Positions 1 to 6,284 of a stretch of 6,583 nucleotides of DNA are shown in pieces; the first letter of the stretch is position 1, and each line of letters opens with the position of its first letter. Both the position numbers and the translations under genes were made by a program. The stretch covers positions 1 to 6,583 of the forward strand of contig JACCUC010000312.1 in assembly GCA_013812065.1 (NCBI GenBank), read 5' to 3'. The notes under the pieces were generated by a model. That model was not told the origin of the DNA. It saw nothing but the letters and a program-made list of their open reading frames with translations, and did no database searches. Source of the stretch: Thermoleophilaceae bacterium (GTDB lineage: Bacteria > Actinomycetota > Thermoleophilia > Solirubrobacterales > Thermoleophilaceae).

Positions 1-746
1 GCGCCCGCCACGCTCGTGACCAGGTGACGGCGCAGCCGCCCGGGGGGAGCGCCCGCCGCCGCGCGCCAATCTCGCCCGTGGAGCGCGCGCATGAGCACGT
101 CGTCGGCGTTTCCGGCCTGCAGGCGCACGCTCACCCAGCGGCCGGCCGGGCGCACCGGGTGGGTCACCGCCCGCCCGCCCCGCTCGATCCTCCACCCGGC
201 CCACACGATGCGCAGCCCCAGATCCGAGTCCTCGCGGTAGGCGCGCTGGAAGCGCTCGTCGAAGCCCCCGACCGCCGCGAGTGCGACGCGACGGTAGGCC
301 AGGTCCGCGGTCGCCCAGCGCGCGCTCTCCAACCCGGCGACGTTGCGCTCCCAGTCGGTCGGCGGGCGGTCCGGCGGCAACGGGACGCGAACGACGCCCT
401 GGCTGCCCGCCACCGACGCGGGTAGCGAACCCACGTCGTCGAGAAGCCGCTGCGCCCAATCGGGGTCCGGCACCACGTCGTCGTCGAGGAAGGCCACCCA
501 CTCGGCGCTCGCGGCCCGCCAGCCGGCGTTGCGTGCCGCCGCCGGTCCGCACCCCGGTCCGCGGACGACCTCCGCCCCGACCGCGGGCATTGGCGCCGCG
601 TCGAGGCCCGGCCGATCGTCGACCACGATGATCCGCCCGTCCAGCCGCTCGGCCACGCGACCGCCAACGAGCGCCTCGAGCAGCGCCGCCAGCGACTCGC
701 GACCCGCCGTGGGGATCACCACGTCGATCGCGGGGGAGGCACTCAC
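1..746 (-). CDS. Family 2 glycosyltransferase, C-terminus beyond the left edge
   Basis: The visible 248 residues form a GT-A fold, inverting-type family 2 glycosyltransferase, which moves a sugar from a nucleotide-sugar donor to an acceptor at the cytoplasmic side. Seen in order: an N-terminal strand IDVVIPTAGRESL (residues 7-19), IVVDD (40-44), GPAAARNAGW (67-76), the metal-binding acidic motif FLDDDVVPDPDW (87-98), TADLAYRR (146-153), GGFDERF (160-166) and the likely catalytic-base motif REDSDLGLR (171-179). The frame is still open at base 1, so the 3' end is missing. The start is GTG at 746-744, directly before the conserved first strand. It overlaps the TGA of the carbamoyltransferase as GTGA, so translation is probably coupled. 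No transmembrane segment is visible. Donor and acceptor cannot be inferred; the neighbour suggests a product that is carbamoylated. Family certain, substrate unknown. Confidence 0.9.
   Translation of the reverse strand, partial: MSASPAIDVVIPTAGRESLAALLEALVGGRVAERLDGRIIVVDDRPGLDAAPMPAVGAEVVRGPGCGPAAARNAGWRAASAEWVAFLDDDVVPDPDWAQRLLDDVGSLPASVAGSQGVVRVPLPPDRPPTDWERNVAGLESARWATADLAYRRVALAAVGGFDERFQRAYREDSDLGLRIVWAGWRIERGGRAVTHPVRPAGRWVSVRLQAGNADDVLMRALHGRDWRAAAGAPPGRLRRHLVTSVAG
743..746 (-). other. GTGA start/stop overlap, carbamoyltransferase to glycosyltransferase
   Basis: Read on the minus strand, bases 746-743 are GTGA. GTG starts the glycosyltransferase and TGA ends the carbamoyltransferase. 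Four-base overlaps of this kind usually mean translational coupling by re-initiation, so the two proteins are probably produced in a fixed ratio from one mRNA. Confidence 0.85.
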
Positions 747-2425
747 GCCGCCACCTCTGCCGGCACCGCCGCGTCTGAGCGCGCCGGTGCCCCGGCTCGC
801 CGCACGACGAACGGGCCGATGGCCAGCACGTCCACCGGCGCCGAGCCGAAGCACTCGAGCGCATCGCGCGGATCGTCGACCATTGGCCGGCCGGCCGTGT
901 TGAGGCTCGTGTTGACCACCGTCGGCACACCCGTGCGCCGCTCGAACCCTGCGAGCATGCGCGCTACGAGCGGCTCCCCCCGCCCGTCGACGGTCTGGAC
1001 GCGAGCCGTTCCGTCGACGTGGACGACCGCCGGGATCCGCGCCCGCCAGTCCTCGCGCACGCGATGGGTGAAGAGCATGTAGGGGCTGGGCAGGGGACCG
1101 CTCGAGAAGATCTCCTCCGCTCGCTCGGCGAGCACCATCGGTGCCACCGGGCGGAACTGCTCGCGACCCTTGACGTCGTTGAGGCGCTCGAGGTTGGCCT
1201 GCGAGCGTGGGTCGGCCAGGAGGCTGCGGTGTCCGAGCGCGCGGGGACCGAACTCGCTGCGTCCCTGGAACCACGCGACGATCTCGTCGTCGGCGAGCGC
1301 CTCGGCCACGGCCTCGGCCACGTCGGGGGGACGCTCGTAGGCGATCCCGGCGGTCTCGAGCCGGCTCGCCAGCTCGTCGTCGTCGAACCCGCGCCCGAGC
1401 GCAGCGGTCGGCATCGGCTGGACCTGGTCGCCGAGCTTGCGGGCCGTGTGCAGGGCGGCGCCGAGCGCGGTGCCCGCGTCCCCGGCCGCGGGCTGGACCC
1501 AGATGCGCTCGAAAGGCCCCTCCTCGAGCAGCCGCGAGTTGGCGACGCAGTTGAGCGCCACCCCGCCAGCCATGACCAGGTCGCGGTCGCCGGTCTGGGC
1601 GTGGAGCCACCGGGCGAGCTCGAGTAGGACTTCCTCGAGACGGCGCTGCACGCTCGCCGCGAGGTCGGCGTGCTCGGGCTGCCAGTCCTCGCCGCGAGTC
1701 AGCCGGGGAACGAGCGCCTCCCACTCGACCGGGGCGACCGTGAAGCCGCCGTCGCCGGTCGTCCTGACCGCCTCGCGTAGCTGGGGAAGGAAGGCCGGCC
1801 GCCCGTAGGAGGCCATCGCCATCACCTTGTACTCGTCGGAGGAGCGCCGGAAGCCGAGATGCTCGGTCACCTCCTCGTACATCAGACCCAGCGAGTGGGG
1901 AAGACGCTGGGCGGCGAGGACGGTCAGCGAGCCGCGCTCGTCGGCTCGCCCGGCCAGGTGCGAGGCATTCTCACCGCGCCCATCGACCACTAGCACACTC
2001 GACGCGCCTTCGAAGGGACTCGCGAGGTAACCCGAGGCGGCGTGCGCCGTGTGGTGCGCCAAGAAGTGCACGCACGCGGGATCGAGGCCCGGGAGCGAGG
2101 CTCGGAGGAAGAGCGGTGCCCGCCGCGCGAAGAGCGTTCGCAGGGCCTCCCAGTCGTCGCAGGTCAGGTCCGCGCCGGGCGGCCCAGCGAGCGCCGGGTC
2201 GTAGGAGTAGGCGACGGCGTCGAGGTCGCCGGGCTCGAGACGCGCGCGCTCGAGGCAGAACCGCATCGCGCCGTCGGGCAGCTCCCACGTCGAGAACGGG
2301 ACGGGCGACTTCCCGTGCTTGCGGCGGCTGAAGCGCTCCTCTTCGGCGGCCGCCACCGTCACCCCGTCGACCACGATCGCCGCGGCGGGGTCGTGGAAGA
2401 CGGCATTCACTCCCAGGACCTTCAC
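743..2425 (-). CDS. NodU/CmcH/TobZ-family O-carbamoyltransferase
   Basis: 560 residues, normal full length for the family. These enzymes activate carbamoyl phosphate with ATP to carbamoyl-adenylate in a C-terminal YrdC-like domain, then transfer the carbamoyl group to a hydroxyl of a sugar or antibiotic in the N-terminal Kae1-like domain. Seen: the N-terminal strand MKVLGVNAVFHDPAAAIV and EEERFSRRKHG (28-38); the metal site HHTAH (124-128, H124 and H128); DGRGE (148-152); GGVALN (287-292); GDAGTALGAA (315-324); the C-terminal signature GRSEFGPRALGHRSLLADPR (388-407); FRPVAPM (424-430) and NTSLN (505-509). All signature segments are intact, so it should be active. The GTG start at 2425-2423 has a purine-rich GGGGAGAGG just upstream and places the conserved N-terminus at residue 1. 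It is followed with overlap by a glycosyltransferase, so the acceptor is probably a sugar in a surface glycan or secondary metabolite (inference). Confidence 0.95.
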   Translation of the reverse strand: MKVLGVNAVFHDPAAAIVVDGVTVAAAEEERFSRRKHGKSPVPFSTWELPDGAMRFCLERARLEPGDLDAVAYSYDPALAGPPGADLTCDDWEALRTLFARRAPLFLRASLPGLDPACVHFLAHHTAHAASGYLASPFEGASSVLVVDGRGENASHLAGRADERGSLTVLAAQRLPHSLGLMYEEVTEHLGFRRSSDEYKVMAMASYGRPAFLPQLREAVRTTGDGGFTVAPVEWEALVPRLTRGEDWQPEHADLAASVQRRLEEVLLELARWLHAQTGDRDLVMAGGVALNCVANSRLLEEGPFERIWVQPAAGDAGTALGAALHTARKLGDQVQPMPTAALGRGFDDDELASRLETAGIAYERPPDVAEAVAEALADDEIVAWFQGRSEFGPRALGHRSLLADPRSQANLERLNDVKGREQFRPVAPMVLAERAEEIFSSGPLPSPYMLFTHRVREDWRARIPAVVHVDGTARVQTVDGRGEPLVARMLAGFERRTGVPTVVNTSLNTAGRPMVDDPRDALECFGSAPVDVLAIGPFVVRRAGAPARSDAAVPAEVAA

Positions 2426-2538
2426 GCCTCTCCCCGAAATCCGCGTCGAACCCTCGACATCGAAGAGAGCCCTTCCCCTCTTCTCTTCTCCGAAACCTGA
2501 GCATCCCCGGACCGCGCGGGTGCCGGGCGGCCTCGGGC
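2426..2538 (-). promoter_or_regulatory. Leader/intergenic segment before the carbamoyltransferase, with two inverted repeats
   Basis: This 113-base gap separates the HAD gene stop from the carbamoyltransferase start. It contains a perfect 7-base inverted repeat (GAAGAGA at 2462-2468 with TCTCTTC at 2482-2488, 13-base loop) and a perfect 5-base one (GTCGA at 2445-2449 with TCGAC at 2454-2458, 4-base loop). A 22-base uninterrupted pyrimidine run on the plus strand (2470-2491) makes the mRNA purine-rich here. I see no convincing -35/-10 pair and no U-tract terminator. It could be an mRNA leader with small hairpins or an ordinary spacer; regulation is a guess. Confidence 0.3.
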
Positions 2539-3201
2539 CTAGCTCAATCGGGCGAGCGGCGTCTCCTCGATCCGCCGAACCAGCTCCTGGAGCGACCGGA
2601 AGACGACGGCTGCCCCCGCCTCGTACAGCTCCTCACGGCTGAACCCGCCGGTGAGCACGCCGACGCTCTCGATACCGGCGCGTTCGGCGGCCTGGCAGTC
2701 CCAGGTCGAGTCGCCCACGAGCACCGCGTCCCCTTGCCCCTTGCTGCGTTCGAGCGCCACCTCGACGAGGTCGGGCGCCGGCTTGGTGGTCTCGACGTCG
2801 GCTGAGCTCGTCCAGGCGTCGGCGAGCTCGCGGGCGTCGAGCAGGTCGAGGTAGTGATCGACCTCGTGCTGCTTGGCAGAGCTCGCCAGGATGATCTCGT
2901 GCCCGCGGTCGTCGACCCCGACGATCAGCTCGCGCGCGCCCGGGATCGGCGAAACCTCGGGCATCAGCTCCTTGTACAGCGGTCCCTCGGCGGTGCGGAT
3001 GTCGTCGCCGAGCTCGTCCTCGACCTCGTCGCCCGCCAGGTCGGCCACGAGCTGGTCCCCGCCCATGCCCATGCGCTGGTGGATCTGCCACAACGGCAGG
3101 GTCACGCCCTGCTGGCGGAAGGCGCGATACCAGCTGATCGCGTGGTGGTAGTTGGTGTCGACGAGCGTGCCGTCGATGTCGAGGATCGCGAGCGGCGGCA
3201 C
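2539..3201 (-). CDS. HAD-superfamily hydrolase (subfamily IA-like phosphatase)
   Basis: 220 residues, a usual size for a cytoplasmic HAD phosphatase of the phosphoglycolate phosphatase/beta-phosphoglucomutase type. The four HAD motifs are visible: motif I DIDGTLVD (8-15; D8 nucleophile, D10 acid/base), motif II serine in ILASSAK (104-110), motif III K140 in TTKPAPD, and motif IV VGDSTWD (162-168; D164 and D168 for Mg2+). The helical cap lies between motif I and about residue 85. It should remove phosphate from a small metabolite, but the substrate cannot be told. The GTG start at 3201-3199 is the only reasonable one: an in-frame TAA lies three codons upstream and the catalytic strand begins at residue 4. 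No good ribosome binding site precedes it. It lies 113 bases upstream of the carbamoyltransferase on the same strand, so it could supply a dephosphorylated sugar to that pathway, or be an unrelated housekeeping phosphatase. Confidence 0.93.
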   Translation of the reverse strand: MPPLAILDIDGTLVDTNYHHAISWYRAFRQQGVTLPLWQIHQRMGMGGDQLVADLAGDEVEDELGDDIRTAEGPLYKELMPEVSPIPGARELIVGVDDRGHEIILASSAKQHEVDHYLDLLDARELADAWTSSADVETTKPAPDLVEVALERSKGQGDAVLVGDSTWDCQAAERAGIESVGVLTGGFSREELYEAGAAVVFRSLQELVRRIEETPLARLS

Positions 3202-3263
3202 GGTCCGTTAGTTGCCCGCGCCCAAGTGCCGCGAAACGCCGCCCGAGGGCCGAGCGCGGGCCG

Positions 3264-3296
3264 CGGGACCCGTCTAGACTGTCGGGACCCGAGTCT
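3264..3296. repeat. Overlapping direct and inverted repeats in the divergent intergenic region
   Basis: The 9-mer CGGGACCCG occurs at 3264-3272 and again at 3283-3291, 19 bases apart. GTCTAGAC at 3272-3279 is a perfect palindrome. AGACT (3276-3280) and AGTCT (3292-3296) form inverted arms around the second CGGGACCCG, which is itself an inverted repeat around a central A. The cluster lies between the divergent HAD and DUF151 genes and overlaps the candidate -10 box, so an operator is possible. No known regulator site is recognised. Confidence 0.4.
3275..3280 (+). promoter_or_regulatory. Candidate -10 box of the DUF151 gene
   Basis: TAGACT fits the TANNNT pattern of actinobacterial housekeeping promoters. 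It lies 40 bases upstream of the preferred ATG, leaving room for a leader of about 30 bases with a Shine-Dalgarno. No TTGAC-like -35 is found at the right distance (about 3252-3257 reads GAGCGC), so the call rests on the -10 alone. Confidence 0.35.
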
Positions 3297-3304
3297 GACG
3301 TGCG

Positions 3305-3310
3305 AAGGGA
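3305..3310 (+). promoter_or_regulatory. Ribosome binding site deciding the DUF151 start
   Basis: AAGGGA lies 10 bases before the ATG at 3321. It supports that ATG rather than the upstream in-frame GTG at 3300, which would place this site inside the coding sequence. Confidence 0.6.
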
Positions 3311-3320
3311 ACCTCGCTCG

Positions 3321-3830
3321 ATGCAGGAGATGGTCATCTACGGCGTGAGCTTCGACATGGTCGGCAAGCAGCCGATCGTCCTGCTCAAGACCCGCGAGGG
3401 CAACAGATTCCTCCCGATCTGGATCGGCCATCCCGAGGCCGCCGCCATCCTCATGCGCCTCCAGGGCGCGAGCACTCCGCGGCCGATGACGCACGACCTC
3501 ATGAACGACATGCTCTCCGAGCTCAGCGTCTCGTGCGCGCGCGTAGCGGTCAACGAGCTGCGCGAGAACACCTTCTACGCCTCGGTCACGCTCAACCTGA
3601 ACGGCAAGGAGGTCGAGATCGACTCGCGGCCCTCCGACGCCCTCGCGCTCGCGGTTCGTACCAGCGCGCCGATCTTCGCCGCCGAGGACGTCATCGCCGA
3701 GTCGGCGATCGAGTTCGAGCACGAGGTCGAGGAGCAGGAGGAGGTCGTCGAGAAGTTCAAGGACTTCCTCGACAACGTGTCGCCGGAGGACTTCGCGGGG
3801 GGCGAGGGCGGCGGAGGCGGGCGGGGCTAA
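3321..3830 (+). CDS. DUF151 / 'bifunctional nuclease' domain protein
   Basis: 169 residues, matching actinobacterial DUF151 proteins (Mycobacterium Rv1829 type). Seen: a small N-terminal strand followed by QPIVLLKTREGNRFLPIWIG (17-36), EAAAILMRLQG (39-49), PRPMTHDLMNDML (53-65), ENTFYASV (82-89) and SRPSDALALAVRTSAPIF (102-119), the most conserved block of the family. The tail from about 130 is acidic and helical, with EVVEKFKDFLDNVSPEDF (141-158), and ends in a glycine-rich stretch. The family is named for nuclease activity reported in plant members; the role in bacteria is not settled, so the name should not be read as function. It is cytoplasmic, with no signal peptide. Start chosen at ATG 3321 for its ribosome binding site; GTG 3300 is the alternative, adding seven residues. 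It is a single-gene unit, divergent from the HAD gene and convergent with the ligase. Confidence 0.93.
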   Translation: MQEMVIYGVSFDMVGKQPIVLLKTREGNRFLPIWIGHPEAAAILMRLQGASTPRPMTHDLMNDMLSELSVSCARVAVNELRENTFYASVTLNLNGKEVEIDSRPSDALALAVRTSAPIFAAEDVIAESAIEFEHEVEEQEEVVEKFKDFLDNVSPEDFAGGEGGGGGRG

Positions 3831-3833
3831 CGG

Positions 3834-3846
3834 GGCTGCGTCAGCC
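3834..3846. terminator. Small hairpin at the convergent gene ends (possible bidirectional terminator)
   Basis: GGCTG (3834-3838) and CAGCC (3842-3846) form a perfect 5-base stem with a 3-base loop in the 10-base gap between the DUF151 stop and the ligase stop. The right arm covers part of the ligase stop codon. There is no U-tract on either side, so a classic intrinsic terminator is not supported. The position is the only argument that it matters. Confidence 0.3.
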
Positions 3847-4806
3847 TGAGGTGCCCACCGGCCCGCGCGCCAGCGCGAGCTCGACGATCCGGCCGATCAG
3901 ATCGTCGAGCCCGATGCCCGCGGCCTCGGCAGCCTGGGGCACGAGGCTCGTCTCCGTGAGCCCCGGGATGGCGTTGGCCTCGAGCACCGACAGTTCCTCG
4001 CTTCCCTCCTCGAGCATCAGGTCGACGCGCGCGAAGTCCGCCAGCCCGAGCAGGTCGTAGGTACGGAGAGCGATCTCGTGGGCGCGCGCGGTGACCGCCG
4101 ACGGCAGGCGGGCCGGGCACTCGAAACGTGTGCGCCCGATCTCGTAGCGGGCCTCGAAGTCGTAGAAGTCCTCGTCGTGCGGGACCGCCTCGACGATCGG
4201 CAGCGCGGTCGGCCCGTCGGGACCGTCGAGCACCGACACGGCGAGATCGCGGCCGCGGACGTGGCGCTCGAGCAGGACGCGGTCGGCATAGGAGAAGGCG
4301 GCCACGAGCGCCGCCGGCACGTCGGCCGCGGCGCGGGCGAACTTGATCCCGAGCGCCGAGCCACCCGTGGCGGGCTTGACCACGATCGGGAACCAGAGCC
4401 GCTCCTCGATCGCGGGCAACGTCTCGCCGGCTCCGAGCTGCTCGAAGGCCGTCTCGCTGAACGCGAAGAACTCAGGGGTGGGCAGGCCGGCCTCGGCGAG
4501 CAGATGCTTGGCCAGCACCTTGTCCCATGAGCGCAGGCACGCGAGCACGCCCGAGCCGGTGCAAGGGATTCCGAGCACGTCGAGCAGCTCCTGGATCGTG
4601 CCGTCCTCGCCGTCCTGTCCGTGGAGCGCGACGAACGCGGCGTCCGGGCTCACGGCGCGCAGGCGCTCGATCACGTCGGCTCCCACGTCGATCCCGACCA
4701 CCTCGTGGCCGAGCCGCTCGAGCGCGTCCTCGACGCGTCCTCCCGAGCGCAGGGACACCTGGCGCTCCAGCGAGCGTCCGCCCTTTAGGACGGCGAGGCG
4801 GCTCAC
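3841..4806 (-). CDS. ddl: D-alanine--D-alanine ligase (ATP-grasp)
   Basis: 321 residues, normal length. The enzyme joins two D-alanines with ATP in the cytoplasm to make the terminal dipeptide of peptidoglycan precursors. Seen: GGRSLERQVSLRSG (9-22, E14 as in the catalytic triad), ALHGQDGEDGTIQ (60-72), IPCTGSGVLA (80-89), the ATP-grasp lysine K144 in VVKPATGGSALG with S150, RDLAVSVL (186-193), YDFEARY (215-221, Y221 aligning with the catalytic tyrosine of E. coli DdlB), ARVDLM (259-264), LEANAIPGLTETSL (275-288; E276 and N278 metal ligands) and AAEAAGI. Differences from E. coli DdlB by manual alignment: the glycine-rich loop has GGSA where EGSS is usual, and R220 replaces lysine. The tyrosine argues for D-Ala-D-Ala rather than D-Ala-D-lactate synthesis. 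The GTG start overlaps the aminotransferase TGA. No strong ribosome binding site is seen, so coupling is likely. Confidence 0.93.
   Translation of the reverse strand: MSRLAVLKGGRSLERQVSLRSGGRVEDALERLGHEVVGIDVGADVIERLRAVSPDAAFVALHGQDGEDGTIQELLDVLGIPCTGSGVLACLRSWDKVLAKHLLAEAGLPTPEFFAFSETAFEQLGAGETLPAIEERLWFPIVVKPATGGSALGIKFARAAADVPAALVAAFSYADRVLLERHVRGRDLAVSVLDGPDGPTALPIVEAVPHDEDFYDFEARYEIGRTRFECPARLPSAVTARAHEIALRTYDLLGLADFARVDLMLEEGSEELSVLEANAIPGLTETSLVPQAAEAAGIGLDDLIGRIVELALARGPVGTSG
4803..4806 (-). other. GTGA start/stop overlap, aminotransferase to D-Ala-D-Ala ligase
   Basis: On the minus strand bases 4806-4803 read GTGA, with GTG starting the ligase and TGA ending the aminotransferase. 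No good Shine-Dalgarno precedes the GTG, so ligase translation probably depends on ribosomes finishing the aminotransferase. Confidence 0.85.
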
Positions 4807-6284
4807 GCCCGGCCGCTGCGCCTGCGCATGGGGACGACCCGGGCGCCCAGCTCCTCGGACGGGGGGGCGGCCGACGGCCCGGGCTCCAAGTCGGCCGGGA
4901 GGGGCCTCGCGGAATCCCGCCGTGCCGGTCGCGCTGCGCGTCGTCCGGTGAGCGTCCCGTAGAGCGCCACCTGTTCGGAGACCACCTTCCCGATTCGCCG
5001 CACCCCTTCGCGCACGGCGTCCTCGCCGGAGCCTGAGAAGTTGAGCCGCATCGAGCTGCGCCCGCGCCCGTCGAGGTACGCCGCCTCACCGGGCACGAAG
5101 GCCACGTTGTCGCGCAGGGCGCGGGCCAGCAGATCGGTGGTGTCGATGAAGTCGGGGAGCGTCACCCAGATGAACAAGCCGCCCGCCGGCCGCGTCCACT
5201 GCGCCTCGGGTGGGAAGAACTCGGCGAGCGCGTCGAGCATCGTGTCGCGGCGAGCGCGGTAGATCTCGGTTAGCGAATCGACGTAGGCCCGCCAGGGGCT
5301 CTCCTCGAAGTAGGCCTTGACCATGAGCTGTGAGAGGGTCGAGGTGCAGAGGTCGGCCGCCTGCTTGCCGAGGTTCATCTTCTCGAGCACGGGCGCGGGC
5401 GCGGCGACCCAACCGAGCCGGATCCCCGGGGAGAGGATCTTCGAGAACGTGCCGAGGTACATGACGTAGAGGCCTCCGTCGAGCGACCGCAGCGTCGGCT
5501 CGCGGCTGCCCTCGTACCGCAGCAGGCCGTAGGGGTTGTCCTCGAGCACGAGGAGCTCCCGCCGGCGGGCGATCTCGACGAGCGCACGGCGGCGCTCGAG
5601 CGCCATCGTCACCCCAGCGGGGTTCTGGAAGCTCGGGATCGTGTAGATGAACTTCGGTCGCCGGGCCTCCCGCTCGAGGCGGTCGAGCGTCTCCTCGAGC
5701 AGGTCGACGCGCATGCCGTGCTCGTCGACGTCGATCTGCACGACGTCGGCCTCGTAGGAGGAGAAGACGGGGACCGCGCCGGGGTAGGTCGGCGCCTCGG
5801 CGACCACCACGTCGCCGGGGTCGATCAGCGTCTTGGTCACGAGGTCGATGACCTGCTGGCCTCCGGTCGTGACGATCAGGTCGTCGCCGTCGACCGACAT
5901 TCCCTCGGCGGCCATGACCTCCGCGATGCACTGCTTGGTCTCGGCGAGCCCCTCGGTCGGACCGTACTGGAGCGCCCGGGCGCATGACTCCGCGGCGATC
6001 CGTTGCGCCATCGCGGCGAAGGTGTCGGGTGGAAAGGTCGTCGTATCGGGCAGCCCGGTGGCGAGCGAGATCACCTCGGGCCGCGCGGTCACCGCCATCA
6101 TGTCGCGCATCGCCGAGGAGCGCATCACGCCCGTGCGCGAGGCGAACAGGCCCGCGTAGCGCTCGAGGTCGCGCGAGGTCGAGCGCGCCGGCGGCACGTC
6201 TCCCGGTTCGCCGGAGGCAGCCCCGGACCTGCCGTCCGTGGCCGCGCGGCCCGTGCCCCCGCCCTGGGCGTCGTCTACAGTCAT
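4803..6284 (-). CDS. PLP-dependent fold-type I aminotransferase, LysN/2-aminoadipate type
   Basis: 493 residues; the conserved domain (about 40-440) is complete. The family moves amino groups between amino acids and 2-oxo acids using pyridoxal phosphate. Seen: RSSAMRDMMAVTARPEVISL (55-74), ATGLPDTTTFP (75-85), LQYGPTEGLAE (105-115), TTGGQQVIDL (139-148), AEAPTYPGA (162-170), SFQNPAGVTM (218-227, N221), LEDNPYG (247-253, D249 and Y252 at the cofactor), GTFSKILSPGIRLGW (278-292, K282 the Schiff-base lysine), and SMRLNFS (411-417, R413 for the substrate carboxylate). It resembles the catalytic half of MocR regulators, but no GntR helix-turn-helix is present, so it is an enzyme. Unusual are a low-complexity N-terminal extension (1-38) and a Pro/Arg/Ala-rich C-terminal tail (about 447-493). 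ATG 6284 has GGAG four bases upstream; GTG 6197-6195 (residue 30) is an alternative start. Substrate unknown. It overlaps ddl downstream. Confidence 0.93.
   Translation of the reverse strand: MTVDDAQGGGTGRAATDGRSGAASGEPGDVPPARSTSRDLERYAGLFASRTGVMRSSAMRDMMAVTARPEVISLATGLPDTTTFPPDTFAAMAQRIAAESCARALQYGPTEGLAETKQCIAEVMAAEGMSVDGDDLIVTTGGQQVIDLVTKTLIDPGDVVVAEAPTYPGAVPVFSSYEADVVQIDVDEHGMRVDLLEETLDRLEREARRPKFIYTIPSFQNPAGVTMALERRRALVEIARRRELLVLEDNPYGLLRYEGSREPTLRSLDGGLYVMYLGTFSKILSPGIRLGWVAAPAPVLEKMNLGKQAADLCTSTLSQLMVKAYFEESPWRAYVDSLTEIYRARRDTMLDALAEFFPPEAQWTRPAGGLFIWVTLPDFIDTTDLLARALRDNVAFVPGEAAYLDGRGRSSMRLNFSGSGEDAVREGVRRIGKVVSEQVALYGTLTGRRAARPARRDSARPLPADLEPGPSAAPPSEELGARVVPMRRRSGRA

Noticed and set aside
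164..667. 167-codon minus-strand ATG frame within the glycosyltransferase region
   Set aside because: It is Ser/Arg-rich without motifs, whereas the frame starting at GTG 746 carries the whole set of family 2 glycosyltransferase motifs and stays open to the window edge.
1019..1627. 202-codon plus-strand frame opposite the carbamoyltransferase
   Set aside because: It is an antisense shadow of the conserved gene, with no recognisable domain or ribosome binding site.
1971..2504. ATG-started minus-strand frame beginning in the HAD-carbamoyltransferase gap
   Set aside because: It runs mostly out of phase through the carbamoyltransferase, is rich in Arg and Gly, and lacks motifs. The conserved N-terminus lies in the other frame.
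2519..2545. GGCC-GGCC inverted repeat near the HAD stop as a terminator
   Set aside because: The stem is only about four bases with no U-tract, as expected by chance in this composition.
3300..3320. Upstream GTG start for the DUF151 protein
   Set aside because: It would absorb the AAGGGA ribosome binding site into coding sequence and add seven residues not expected from the family.
3102..3722. 206-codon minus-strand frame opposite the DUF151 gene
   Set aside because: It crosses the HAD start and the intergenic region and has no domain; the DUF151 and HAD frames explain the coding signal.
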